The position numbers and the translations under genes are program-made. A stretch of DNA of 64,000 bases from NCBI GenBank assembly GCA_902524115.1, contig CABZCA010000004.1, positions 40,402 through 104,401 of the forward strand, written 5' to 3'. The DNA comes from an uncultured Pelagibacteraceae bacterium (lineage in GTDB: Bacteria; Pseudomonadota; Alphaproteobacteria; Pelagibacterales; Pelagibacteraceae). Shown piece by piece: positions 26,757 to 35,637 of this stretch. Within the stretch, counting starts at the first letter, position 1, and the number at the start of each line of letters is the position of its first letter. Below the pieces are notes generated by a model. The model made no database searches. It saw only the letters and a program-made list of their open reading frames with translations, and had not been told where the DNA came from.

Positions 26757-26791
26757 GTAAAAAAAAAGGGCTCTGTTTTCACAAAGCCCTT
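26757..26791 (-). terminator. Intrinsic terminator after the betaine-type binding protein
   Basis: On the minus strand AAGGGCT (26791-26785) pairs with AGCCCTT (26772-26766); after one mismatch three more pairs form, leaving a four-base loop. A run of about nine T follows. The T-run ends two bases before the ATG of the GDPD gene. It lies 24 bases after the binding-protein stop codon. Confidence 0.88.
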
Positions 26792-26814
26792 AATTATTTT
26801 TTAAAGTTTAATTG

Positions 26815-27825
26815 TTAGTTAGGTAACCAACTTTTCCACTTATCTGGATTGTTGTCTAACCACTCATTTACAACTTCTTTTACATCTCTTTTTTTGATGT
26901 CAACTTCAACAAGCATCTTAGCTTGATCTAAGTTGTCTAATTTCATTCTTTCAAAAAAAGCTTTTGCTTTAGCATGTTCTGGTTTTGCAAATGTATCAGG
27001 ATTTCCGTAGTTCATAGTGTAATCTTTATCCCAACCAGTTGCAGGCCATCCATCTGTACCACAAGTCTTCCAGTTGTTTGCTTCAGTAAATGTATCCCCC
27101 GCACAAGTTGCGTAGTCAGGAAGACCTACTCCTACCATATCAAACTCACCAAAGAACCAGTGTGGTGACCAAAGGTATAATAAGAACGGTTCTTGTCTCA
27201 TGTAAGCAGCTTTAGCTTCTGCAACTGCAGCGGCCTCTGTTCCAAGTTCATCTGCTTGAAAGTCAATCCCTAAAAGGTCTAATCTTTTTTGGTCGTGACA
27301 GTTCCAACCAGCTACAGGACATCCAATTAATCTTCCTTTGCCACCAGTTTCGATTGTTGCAAACTCTTTCTTATATTTGTTTAAATCTCTCCAAGTTTTA
27401 ATTCCAAATTTTTCAGCTGCATATCTTGGGATCCAGTAATCAGACATACCGATAATTCCAGTTGTTCCTAAAAGATCAACTGTTCCATCACCCTTGTATG
27501 ATTTTACAACTTTACCATCGTAAATTAAATCTTCGTTAAACATCACATCATCTGCCTCTGCATAACTTGGCCAGCTTTCACAAGCAAAATCAAGTTCACC
27601 AGCAGCAATTGCTTCCCATAATCCAGTTCCTGATGGGAATACTGTTTGTTTAATTTTATAGCCCATTTCTCTTTCAAGAATTCCTACTGCAACTTCACAA
27701 GTAATAATTCCACCTGTCCAGTCGGCAATAGCAGCATGTAATCTTTTTGCATTAGCCTGAGTAAGACTAGCAAATAAAATCACGAAAGATAAAAATAGAG
27801 CTGATATTGTTTTTGATAACCTCAT
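26815..27825 (-). CDS. Glycine betaine/proline-type ABC substrate-binding protein (OpuAC/ProX)
   Basis: This is a periplasmic protein of 336 residues. A signal peptide covers residues 1-26 (cleavage near ANA-KR). The mature part is an OpuAC domain: ADWTGGIITCEV near 34, ACESWPSYAEAD near 81 and LYLWSPHWFFGEF near 215 supply the tryptophan and tyrosine residues that cage a quaternary ammonium group. Four cysteines could form disulfides. It follows the fused permease gene after 90 bases and has its own very good Shine-Dalgarno site and a terminator behind it, signs of high expression. Ligand could be glycine betaine, carnitine, gamma-butyrobetaine or DMSP. Confidence 0.9.
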   Translation of the reverse strand: MRLSKTISALFLSFVILFASLTQANAKRLHAAIADWTGGIITCEVAVGILEREMGYKIKQTVFPSGTGLWEAIAAGELDFACESWPSYAEADDVMFNEDLIYDGKVVKSYKGDGTVDLLGTTGIIGMSDYWIPRYAAEKFGIKTWRDLNKYKKEFATIETGGKGRLIGCPVAGWNCHDQKRLDLLGIDFQADELGTEAAAVAEAKAAYMRQEPFLLYLWSPHWFFGEFDMVGVGLPDYATCAGDTFTEANNWKTCGTDGWPATGWDKDYTMNYGNPDTFAKPEHAKAKAFFERMKLDNLDQAKMLVEVDIKKRDVKEVVNEWLDNNPDKWKSWLPN

Positions 27826-27828
27826 TTA

Positions 27829-27840
27829 TTTCCTCTCTTT
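27829..27840 (-). promoter_or_regulatory. Strong Shine-Dalgarno site of the OpuAC-like gene
   Basis: AAAGAGAGGAAA lies three bases before the ATG at 27825 (minus strand). The same 12 bases occur before the peptide-binding protein gene at 56966. Most other genes in the window lack such a site. Confidence 0.7.
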
Positions 27841-27915
27841 TAATTAATTAAAGCTATATCTTAAAACAAAAACCAGTCGTTTGTAAACTGAGAAAAATGT
27901 AACTATTACTCGATT

Positions 27916-30033
27916 TTATAAACCCAAAGCTTCTCTTTGTTTTTTTGTCCAAGCAAGCGATATTCTGTCAATAATTATTGCTAATAATACTATTCCTATA
28001 CCTGCAGCCAAACCTCTCCCAGTATCTGATCTAGCTAATCCATTAAATACCTCTAAGCCTAGTCCTTTTCCACCGATTAAAGGAGTAACAATTTGCATAG
28101 CAAAAGCCATTATTACTGTTTGATTAAAACCAATCACTAAACTTGGAACAGCTAATGGGAATTTAATTTTATTTAAAGTTTGTAATAATGTACCACCAAA
28201 TGATCGCGAAACTTCCGAATAGGTTCCAGATACTTGAGTTAAACCTAAAGAAGTTAATCTAATTATAGGCGGTATAGAGTATATTACTGTTGCTAATATA
28301 GCTGAAACAACACCTCCTCCAAAAAACATTAATACAGGAATCAAATAACAGAAGTAAGGTAATGTCTGCATAGCATCTAAAACTACGTTTTGAACATTTC
28401 TAAATCTCTCATTATAAGATGCAATTATTCCAAGAGGAACTCCAATTATAAAACACAAAGCTACAGAAACTAAAACAGATGATAGTGTTATCATTGATTG
28501 AGGCCATATCCCACAAGCACCAATAAATAGTAATAATAAAGCAGTGATAATTGCAAATCTTATACCAACAGTGAAATAACCAATCGCAGAGAATACACCT
28601 AATGTATACCACCATGGCACATGAGTTAAAAATATATCGAGTGGGCGCAAAAGCTTAAGATAAACAAATCCTCTAAGAGCTTTAGTAAAAGCTATAAAGC
28701 CAGGATTCACTGTTAATGAGTCAACAGCATTAGAAATTGGTTGCCTAATTGACAATCTCCATTCTTCAGGAAAAGATCCTATACTAATCATGTAAGAGTC
28801 AATAAAGGAAATAGCCAGAATTAGTAAAAATGAAGGTATGATATAATATCTTCTTGTTATAGCCTCACCTATATCTCTTGCAGTATTTTTATTGGATAAT
28901 GAAACACAAAACTCAAATACATAAGCAATCGACCTAGTTAAATTAATACAGACAAAATTAGTTAATCCACTTAAAAATTCTAAAGGTTTTTCTATAAGTC
29001 TAGCAATTAAATATTTTTCCCAAGATTGAGGAAGTAAATAAAATTTTTGAACATTAGAAGGTAGAGTTTGTTCTGTTTTACTGAAAGACATACTAAATCT
29101 GTCAAACATTATTGCCATAAAAAGAATACAAAGTCCTCCTTCCATTGCCCATCCAACATCAAGTCTTCTAATTGCTTGCCACACTTGCCCACCAATCCCT
29201 TCAGCTCCGATAAAACACGCAAGAACTACAAGTGCCAATGCCATCATTATAACTTGGTTAATACCCATCATTATACTCGGTAATGAAAGTGGAATTTTAA
29301 TTTTAAATAAAAGTTGTAATTTACTTGAGCCAAATGAAGTTGCAGATTCTATTGTCTCCGCCGAAACTTGTCTAATTCCTGTATTTGTTAATCTAATTAT
29401 TGGAGGCATGGAATAAATCATAGTGGCCAATATAGCTGGAGCTCCTCCAATGCCAAAAAAGAATAGAGCAGGAAACAGATATACAAAAGCTGGCATCACC
29501 TGCATTGTATCTAAAATAGGTTTCATAAAATTTTCAAATCGATCACTTTGAGAGCACATAACACCTAAAGTTACACCTACAACTACACACATTAATACTG
29601 ATAAACCCATCAACGCTACGGTTTGAAGAGATGGTTCCCACATACCAGTTGCACCCCAAAAATAAATTACGAATAAAGAATACAAACCTAATCTTAAACC
29701 ACCTGCTATTAAACAAGGTAAAAATATTAATGCTGCAATTAAAAGCCAAGGAGAATCGAGAAGAAAGTCTTCAACAAAATAATAAATATTTTTAATATAA
29801 CTAGCTATTATTTTTGTAATCCATCTATAATTTTTCTTTAAGTAATCCTCACCTTCATTAACCCATGCTGTAAATGTAAATTGATCAGTTACTACTTTCG
29901 GCATTTTTGAAGGACCCTCACTTTGAAAAGACAACCATAAAGCAACTAAAAAAGTTAATAGAACTAAAGAATATGTAATTATATTCTTAGATGAAATTGG
30001 TTTACCTTGGATACTTGAGACTTCAGATGACAT
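27916..30033 (-). CDS. Fused double permease of a glycine betaine/proline-type ABC transporter
   Basis: This is a 705-residue membrane protein made of two ProW/OpuAB-like permease units. Each half has the conserved series MPAFVYLFPALFFFGIGGAPAI / LPYFCYLIPVLMFFGGGVVSAI, then YSMPPIIRLT / YSIPPIIRLT and a coupling segment (SATSFGSSKLQLLFKIK near 232 and SRSFGGTLLQTLNKIK near 610). The two halves are clearly different in sequence, so it is an old fusion or duplication. It lies upstream of its binding protein and diverges from a ProV-like ATPase at 30115. A second ATPase lies at 23850. Typical ProW proteins have one unit and act as dimers. Confidence 0.9.
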   Translation of the reverse strand: MSSEVSSIQGKPISSKNIITYSLVLLTFLVALWLSFQSEGPSKMPKVVTDQFTFTAWVNEGEDYLKKNYRWITKIIASYIKNIYYFVEDFLLDSPWLLIAALIFLPCLIAGGLRLGLYSLFVIYFWGATGMWEPSLQTVALMGLSVLMCVVVGVTLGVMCSQSDRFENFMKPILDTMQVMPAFVYLFPALFFFGIGGAPAILATMIYSMPPIIRLTNTGIRQVSAETIESATSFGSSKLQLLFKIKIPLSLPSIMMGINQVIMMALALVVLACFIGAEGIGGQVWQAIRRLDVGWAMEGGLCILFMAIMFDRFSMSFSKTEQTLPSNVQKFYLLPQSWEKYLIARLIEKPLEFLSGLTNFVCINLTRSIAYVFEFCVSLSNKNTARDIGEAITRRYYIIPSFLLILAISFIDSYMISIGSFPEEWRLSIRQPISNAVDSLTVNPGFIAFTKALRGFVYLKLLRPLDIFLTHVPWWYTLGVFSAIGYFTVGIRFAIITALLLLFIGACGIWPQSMITLSSVLVSVALCFIIGVPLGIIASYNERFRNVQNVVLDAMQTLPYFCYLIPVLMFFGGGVVSAILATVIYSIPPIIRLTSLGLTQVSGTYSEVSRSFGGTLLQTLNKIKFPLAVPSLVIGFNQTVIMAFAMQIVTPLIGGKGLGLEVFNGLARSDTGRGLAAGIGIVLLAIIIDRISLAWTKKQREALGL

Positions 30034-30114
30034 AAATATTTAAAATTTTAAAATAAATAATTTTACTTTTAAAGGAAAATATTGTCTATTTTTATGTTAT
30101 TAAAATAACAAAAT

Positions 30115-31161
30115 ATGAGCAATCAAGCAAAAATAACTTGTACTAATGTTTGGAAATTATTTGGCCCAGACGAAAAAAGAATTATTAAAGATTTAGATAA
30201 AAATTTATCAATAAAAGAAGTCCAAGAAAAAACTGGACATGTTGTTGCTGTTAAAGATGTCAGCTTTTCAATTGAAAAAGGTGAAACATTTGTTGTAATG
30301 GGTTTATCTGGAAGTGGAAAATCAACTTTAGTTAGATGTATTTCAAGATTAATTGAACCAACCTCTGGTACAGTAAAAATGGATGAAGTTGATGTAACGA
30401 AAATGAATGGTAGAGCCCTTTTAGATTTAAGAAGAAATAAAATGAGTATGGTTTTCCAACACTTTGGATTATTCCCACATAGAACAGTAGTTGAAAATAT
30501 TGGTTATGGATTAGAGATTAGGGGTAACAAAAAAAATGATCGAATAGAAAAGTCAATGGAGGTTTTAAAAATGGTTGGCTTAGAAGGTTGGCATAATAAT
30601 TATCCAAGAGAACTTTCTGGTGGTATGCAACAAAGAGTTGGACTGGCAAGGGCACTTGCAGTTGATCCAGAAATCTTAATTTTTGATGAACCTTTTTCTG
30701 CACTTGACCCACTAATTAGAAGAGAAATGCAGGATGAATTGTTAAAAATTCAAGAAAAACTTCAAAAGACAATGGTTTTTATTACGCACGATTTTTTAGA
30801 AGCCATAAAGATGGGAGATCATATTGCTATTATGAAAGATGGGGAGGTTTCACAAGTTGGTACCCCGGAGGAAATTGTTGCAAACCCTAAGGATCAATAT
30901 GTAAAAGATTTTTGTGAAGATGTTCCAAAATACAAAGTCTTAAGTGCAAGTAAGGTAATGAGGGAGGAATGTTGTGAAGATACAAAAAAATTATTTGCGA
31001 ATGGATCTAATAATATTCCACACGACTCAAAAATTGAGACATTGATTGATAAACTAGTTGATACAGATCAGAAATTTCCAGTTGTAGATACAGAAACGGG
31101 GAAATTGATCGGAGAAATTGATAGAGCAATAGTTATGAAGTCAATGAAGTCTGCTAATTAA
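30115..31161 (+). CDS. proV: Glycine betaine/proline-type ABC transporter ATPase (ProV-like)
   Basis: This is a 348-residue osmolyte-transporter ATPase. Walker [10 protein letters not shown] is near residue 63, the Q-loop [12 protein letters not shown] near 113, signature [16 protein letters not shown] near 168 and Walker [14 protein letters not shown] near 188. A C-terminal tail of about 70 residues resembles a partial CBS pair ([16 protein letters not shown]). It diverges from the fused permease across 81 bases and is its obvious partner. It differs clearly from the ATPase at 23850, so the two are paralogues. The end overlaps the convergent EamA gene by eight bases. Confidence 0.92.
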   Translation: MSNQAKITCTNVWKLFGPDEKRIIKDLDKNLSIKEVQEKTGHVVAVKDVSFSIEKGETFVVMGLSGSGKSTLVRCISRLIEPTSGTVKMDEVDVTKMNGRALLDLRRNKMSMVFQHFGLFPHRTVVENIGYGLEIRGNKKNDRIEKSMEVLKMVGLEGWHNNYPRELSGGMQQRVGLARALAVDPEILIFDEPFSALDPLIRREMQDELLKIQEKLQKTMVFITHDFLEAIKMGDHIAIMKDGEVSQVGTPEEIVANPKDQYVKDFCEDVPKYKVLSASKVMREECCEDTKKLFANGSNNIPHDSKIETLIDKLVDTDQKFPVVDTETGKLIGEIDRAIVMKSMKSAN

Positions 31162-32086
31162 TCTCTCTACTTACCTTAGTACTTTTTTGTTTAACCTTAT
31201 CTCTCCAAATAATAATCATTCCTGCAAACACAATTACAAAAACTCCAGGAAATAATTGTTCCCAAGGCGCTTCATTAAAAAAAAACCAACCTAAAACAAA
31301 AGATGATGGGATGCCAAAATATTCAAAAGATGCCATCTTACTCGCAGAAATTAGTCTATAAGCATAAATAAAAAGTATTGCAGCAGTCCCGCCCAGTATT
31401 CCGGTCAATATCATTAACATAAAGTCTTGAGTATTTTTAATATCAGTATGTCCAGTGGTTATTAAAAATAATATTAAGCCACCGATTACATTAAAAATTA
31501 AAGTATAAAGTTGTATTTTCGCTGTTGAGTGTCCATCTGGTATAAATTTTAAAATTATAACTGTAAAAGCCCAAGCAATAGCAGTTAAAACTGGAAATAT
31601 TGAATAAAAACTAAATATATCGCTACCTGGTTGAACAATTAAAACAACTCCAAAAAATCCAATAAAAATTGCTGACCATCTATAAATACCTACTTTATCA
31701 TTTAAAAAAATTATCGATAAAATTACTATGAAAAACGGTGATGAAAAAGTAAGAACCATTGCAGTTGCAAATTCAAGATTAATTACTGAAATAAATATAA
31801 AGATATTCATCGACAAGAAAGCAAGTCCCCTTAAAAAGCTTAAAATTATAAATTTGTTATTTAAATTTTTGAAAATTGAAAAATACTCTTTTGTAAATAG
31901 AATTAGAACAAAAAGTGGAATAATTCCTGCAATATTTCTAAAAACAGCAAGCTGAATTACCGAATACTCATCTCCTAAAAACTTGATTACAACCATATAC
32001 ATGTCTACACACAGGATTGCCAAGAGCATTGTAACTATTGCTAAATAAGTATTTTTTAAATCTGTTTTTTCAGACGAAATATTCAT
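31154..32086 (-). CDS. EamA/DMT-family transporter
   Basis: This is an integral membrane protein of 310 residues with two EamA repeats (about ten helices) and a positively charged C terminus (RDKVKQKSTKVSRE). The middle SSPFFIVILSIIFLNDKVGIYRWSAIFIGFFGVVLIVQPG is the standard helix 4-5 junction of the family. It runs alone on the minus strand, between the ProV-like gene and the alcohol dehydrogenase. Cargo unknown. It resembles the EamA protein at 13042 (both share the RWSAI..GF.GV motif). Confidence 0.85.
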   Translation of the reverse strand: MNISSEKTDLKNTYLAIVTMLLAILCVDMYMVVIKFLGDEYSVIQLAVFRNIAGIIPLFVLILFTKEYFSIFKNLNNKFIILSFLRGLAFLSMNIFIFISVINLEFATAMVLTFSSPFFIVILSIIFLNDKVGIYRWSAIFIGFFGVVLIVQPGSDIFSFYSIFPVLTAIAWAFTVIILKFIPDGHSTAKIQLYTLIFNVIGGLILFLITTGHTDIKNTQDFMLMILTGILGGTAAILFIYAYRLISASKMASFEYFGIPSSFVLGWFFFNEAPWEQLFPGVFVIVFAGMIIIWRDKVKQKSTKVSREIN

Positions 32087-32122
32087 TTATAATTTTTTAA
32101 AATTGTATACTTTATCTGTGAT

Positions 32123-33313
32123 ATGCAAAGTTTTAAACTTAATGAAACTGATATTCTATCCAATCAAGACTGGACATTTCCCACTAACATTGCTTATGGG
32201 CCAGGCAGATTAAAAGAAATAGGAAATATTTGTAATAATTTAGATATTAAAAATCCATTAATAGTTACAGATAAAGGAAGTCCAAAATTACCATTTATTA
32301 TAAATTTACAAAGCTATCTAAATAGCTCAAATATAAAATCAGATTTATTTTTTGATATATCTCCAAATCCTCGAGAAGATGAAGTTTCAAATGGAGTAAA
32401 AAAATTTAAAGATGGCAATCACGACTCTATAATTGCAATTGGTGGAGGTAGTGCTATGGATGGCGGTAAATTGATATGCCTTACAGCAAACAATGACGTT
32501 CCATTAAGAGATTTTGAGTTTGAATTAACTCCTCCTAAAATTAGCAAGGATAACCCATTCCCAAAAATTATAACTATTCCAACAACTGCTGGAACTGGAG
32601 CTGAAACAGAAATTTCAGCTATGGTTACTTATTTAAAAGAAGGCATGAAATTTTGTATGTGGCATCCAGATGTTAGACCTTCCTTAGCATTGTTAGACCC
32701 AGAACTTACAATTGGATTACCTGCAAACTTAACTGCGTGGACTGGTGCAGATGCTTTAATCCATGGCATAGAGGGTTATTGCGTTCCTGGTTTTAATCCA
32801 ATGTGTGATGGTGCTGCTTTAGAAGGTTTATCTTTGATATCAAAATCTTTAGTCACAGCTGTAGAAGATCCTAGCAACATAGTTGCAAGAGGTGGAATGC
32901 ATGTTGGATCTTGTTTAGCAGGAATTTCTTTTTTAAAAGGTTTAGGATTAGTACATGCTATTGCTCATATGGTTGGAGCCGAATACAATACTCATCACGG
33001 ACTAACGAATGCAATAATATTACCTGTAGTTTTAAAATATAATCTACCAGGTATGGAAGAAAAAGTTAAAAGAATGTCAGAGGCTATGCAATTTGAAGAT
33101 CATTCTGTAGAAGCATTTATATCAAACATTGAAAACCTTCTTGATAGAATTAAAATTCCTAAAAGTTTAAGCGAAATTGGAGTCCCCGAGGATTGTGTTG
33201 ATAGAATATCTGAAAAATCAATGAAAGATCAAGCCTATGCACAAAATCCTAGAAAAGCAACTTTAGAAGAAATAAAGGAAATGACTCTAGCATCTATAAA
33301 AAAAGCTAGGTAA
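32123..33313 (+). CDS. Iron-containing alcohol dehydrogenase
   Basis: This is a type III (iron) alcohol dehydrogenase of 396 residues. The NAD site GGGSAMDGGK is near residue 109, with TIPTTAGTGAE near 150. The metal ligands are aspartate in WTGADALIHG near 207 and histidines in HAIAHMVG near 278 and NTHHGLTNA near 291. Such enzymes interconvert alcohols and aldehydes or ketones. It heads a plus-strand run with the amidase (13 bases later), an EamA transporter and a homocysteine methyltransferase. Substrate unknown. Confidence 0.92.
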   Translation: MQSFKLNETDILSNQDWTFPTNIAYGPGRLKEIGNICNNLDIKNPLIVTDKGSPKLPFIINLQSYLNSSNIKSDLFFDISPNPREDEVSNGVKKFKDGNHDSIIAIGGGSAMDGGKLICLTANNDVPLRDFEFELTPPKISKDNPFPKIITIPTTAGTGAETEISAMVTYLKEGMKFCMWHPDVRPSLALLDPELTIGLPANLTAWTGADALIHGIEGYCVPGFNPMCDGAALEGLSLISKSLVTAVEDPSNIVARGGMHVGSCLAGISFLKGLGLVHAIAHMVGAEYNTHHGLTNAIILPVVLKYNLPGMEEKVKRMSEAMQFEDHSVEAFISNIENLLDRIKIPKSLSEIGVPEDCVDRISEKSMKDQAYAQNPRKATLEEIKEMTLASIKKAR

Positions 33314-33325
33314 TAACAAACTCTA

Positions 33326-34744
33326 ATGCTTGAAAATAAATCAGTTAAAGAAATTATTTCTTTAATCAAAACAAAAGAAGCCTCCATCAAAGAAGTTGTC
33401 AGTTTTTATTTAGAAAGAATAAAAAAATATAACATATCTTTAAATGCTATAGTCTCAATTAAAGACGAAGAGCAAATTATAAATGAAGCTAATGATAAAG
33501 ATGAAAACTTTGATGAAAGTAAACCATTATTTGGTCTTCCTTTGGCGTCAAAAGATTTATTAGATGTAGTGGACTTTCCAACTACTTATGGTTTTCCTGG
33601 ATATAAAGATTACTTTCCAAAAAAAAATTCTATAATTGTTGATCGTCAAATAGATGCTGGTGGAATAATGATTGGAAAAACAAATACAGCTGAATTGGGA
33701 GTGGGTGCACATACAGCAAATAGATTATTTGGAATTACACCAAATATTTATGGTAATACTCAATCATCAGGAGGATCAAGTGGTGGAGCCGGTGTGGCTG
33801 TTGCGGCTGATTTACTACCCTTTGCAGATGGAACAGATATGATGGGTTCTTGCAGAACTCCTGCAGCATATGCCAATGTCTACGGTTATAGACCAACACC
33901 AGGACTTCTGCCTGACTATCGGACAAATGATAAGAAAAAGAATCTCCCAATTATCTCAACTCCGGGATGTCTTGCAAGAACACCAGATGATATGGCAATT
34001 CTATTAGATGTAATAGCAGGAGAACATAAAGAGGATCCAATTTCTTTTAGTTTAAAAAACCCATTTAAAGATAGTAATATAGGTGATAAGGAATTCTCTA
34101 AAATAAAGATAGGATGGTTATCTGACATGAATGGTAGTTATCAATATGATCCTGAGATAGTTGAAATGTGTAACAATCAATTAAGAAGTCTTGAAAAAAA
34201 TAAAGTTATAATTGAATTCTTAAAACCAAATATAGAGGCTCATAAGTTATGGAATTGCTGGGGAACGTTAAGAGCTAAAAGTATATACGAAGATATTATT
34301 ACAATGAACATCGGGGAAATTAATCAAATGACACCTCAGGCAATATGGGAATACAACAAAGGTATTAAGCTCACAGAGGAAGATGTAAAATTAGCTCTTA
34401 ATTCAAGAATTGAATTATCTAATGATGTAAATAGTTTATTTGGTGGTTTTGATTTTTTAGCTTTACCATCTCAACAGTCATTCCCTTTTGATAAAAACTT
34501 AAGACACCCTGAAAAAATTAATGATCAACTGATGGATACTTATCATAGATGGATTGAAATCCATATATTTGCTAGTCTTTTTTACTTACCATCGATTTCA
34601 CTACCAATTGGTTTTAATAAAGATGGATTTCCAATTGGCATACAAATTATTGCAAAAACAAAAGAAGATTTAAAAGTGATCTCTTTTGCAAAAAAATATG
34701 AGGAAATTTTTAATTTTTCAGATCATAAACCAAATCTAAATTAA
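33326..34744 (+). CDS. Amidase-signature family hydrolase
   Basis: This is a 472-residue amidase. The Ser-cisSer-Lys triad is complete: lysine in LASKDLL near residue 75, cis-serine in SGGSSGGAGVAVA near 150 and nucleophile serine in GTDMMGSCRTPA near 174. The family cleaves amide bonds in small amides, carbamates or Glu-tRNA(Gln). No GatB or GatC genes are next to it, so it is a stand-alone amidase rather than GatA. The stop overlaps the EamA gene by one base (TAATG), linking it to a transporter. Confidence 0.9.
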   Translation: MLENKSVKEIISLIKTKEASIKEVVSFYLERIKKYNISLNAIVSIKDEEQIINEANDKDENFDESKPLFGLPLASKDLLDVVDFPTTYGFPGYKDYFPKKNSIIVDRQIDAGGIMIGKTNTAELGVGAHTANRLFGITPNIYGNTQSSGGSSGGAGVAVAADLLPFADGTDMMGSCRTPAAYANVYGYRPTPGLLPDYRTNDKKKNLPIISTPGCLARTPDDMAILLDVIAGEHKEDPISFSLKNPFKDSNIGDKEFSKIKIGWLSDMNGSYQYDPEIVEMCNNQLRSLEKNKVIIEFLKPNIEAHKLWNCWGTLRAKSIYEDIITMNIGEINQMTPQAIWEYNKGIKLTEEDVKLALNSRIELSNDVNSLFGGFDFLALPSQQSFPFDKNLRHPEKINDQLMDTYHRWIEIHIFASLFYLPSISLPIGFNKDGFPIGIQIIAKTKEDLKVISFAKKYEEIFNFSDHKPNLN

Positions 34745-35637
34745 TGGTCAGACACAAACATCACTTTAAAATAGCTTTTGCATTAGCCATAGCTGCTGGA
34801 TCATGGGGAGTTTATTGGCTTCCTCAAAGAATTTTAGAGGATGGTGGTCTTACAGGAGGTTGGGGAACTATTTCTCAAATGATGATTGGTATTATATTGC
34901 TTACACCTTTCTCTTTATGGAGAAAATTTAAAGGTCGAACATCAGGATTAGAAATTCCCTTTGTTGGTTTTTTAACTGGTAGTGGTTTTATATGTTACGC
35001 TTTAAGTTTTTTATTAACAGATGTTGTTCGAGCATTGATCATGTTTTACATGATACCTATCTGGACAACCATATTTGAAATATATTTTTTAAAAAAAAGA
35101 CCTGGTTTAGAAAGGGTTTTAACGCTAAGTTTAGCACTTGGAGGTTTGTGGGTTGTTTTCAGTCAATCTAATATTATACCATTACCCCAAAATGCAGGAG
35201 ATTTGTTGGCGCTGGTCGGAGGCGTACTTTTTGGAGCTGGCCTAGTACGTTTAGAAATTACAAAAACAGACGGTGTTTTTCCGGTAATATTTTCATTTTT
35301 TGTTTATGGAACAATTTTTAATATTTTTGCCGGCTTTATTTTAAAAGATTATCTAGGACCTATGCCACCTATTGAAGCTTTTACATCAATGTTTACTTTT
35401 TTAGTTCTTATTTCAGTATTTTATTTTATTCCAACAGGGGTAGTTATCATGTGGTCACCCTCAGTATTAGGAGCAGGTCTTTGTGCTATATTATATTTAA
35501 GCGAAGTAGTTGTTGGAGTTATTTCTGCTGGTATTTTAACAGACGAAATATTTGGTTGGCGAGAAGTTGTAGGAAGCACAATGATTGTATTAGGAGGAGT
35601 ATTAGCCGTAGTGCTTGCACCAAAAGAAGAAAAATAA
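34744..35637 (+). CDS. EamA/DMT-family transporter
   Basis: This is a 297-residue membrane protein with about ten helices and two EamA-like repeats. The start AFALAIAAGSWGVYWLPQRILEDGGLTGGW differs from the other four EamA proteins here and suggests another subfamily. It overlaps the amidase gene by one base and the methyltransferase gene starts right after its stop codon, so the three are one transcription unit. Cargo unknown. Confidence 0.83.
   Translation: MVRHKHHFKIAFALAIAAGSWGVYWLPQRILEDGGLTGGWGTISQMMIGIILLTPFSLWRKFKGRTSGLEIPFVGFLTGSGFICYALSFLLTDVVRALIMFYMIPIWTTIFEIYFLKKRPGLERVLTLSLALGGLWVVFSQSNIIPLPQNAGDLLALVGGVLFGAGLVRLEITKTDGVFPVIFSFFVYGTIFNIFAGFILKDYLGPMPPIEAFTSMFTFLVLISVFYFIPTGVVIMWSPSVLGAGLCAILYLSEVVVGVISAGILTDEIFGWREVVGSTMIVLGGVLAVVLAPKEEK

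Noticed and set aside
33326..34744. GatA subunit of the Glu-tRNA(Gln) amidotransferase
   Set aside because: The triad fits all amidases, but no gatB or gatC neighbour exists and the C-terminal half is not GatA-like.
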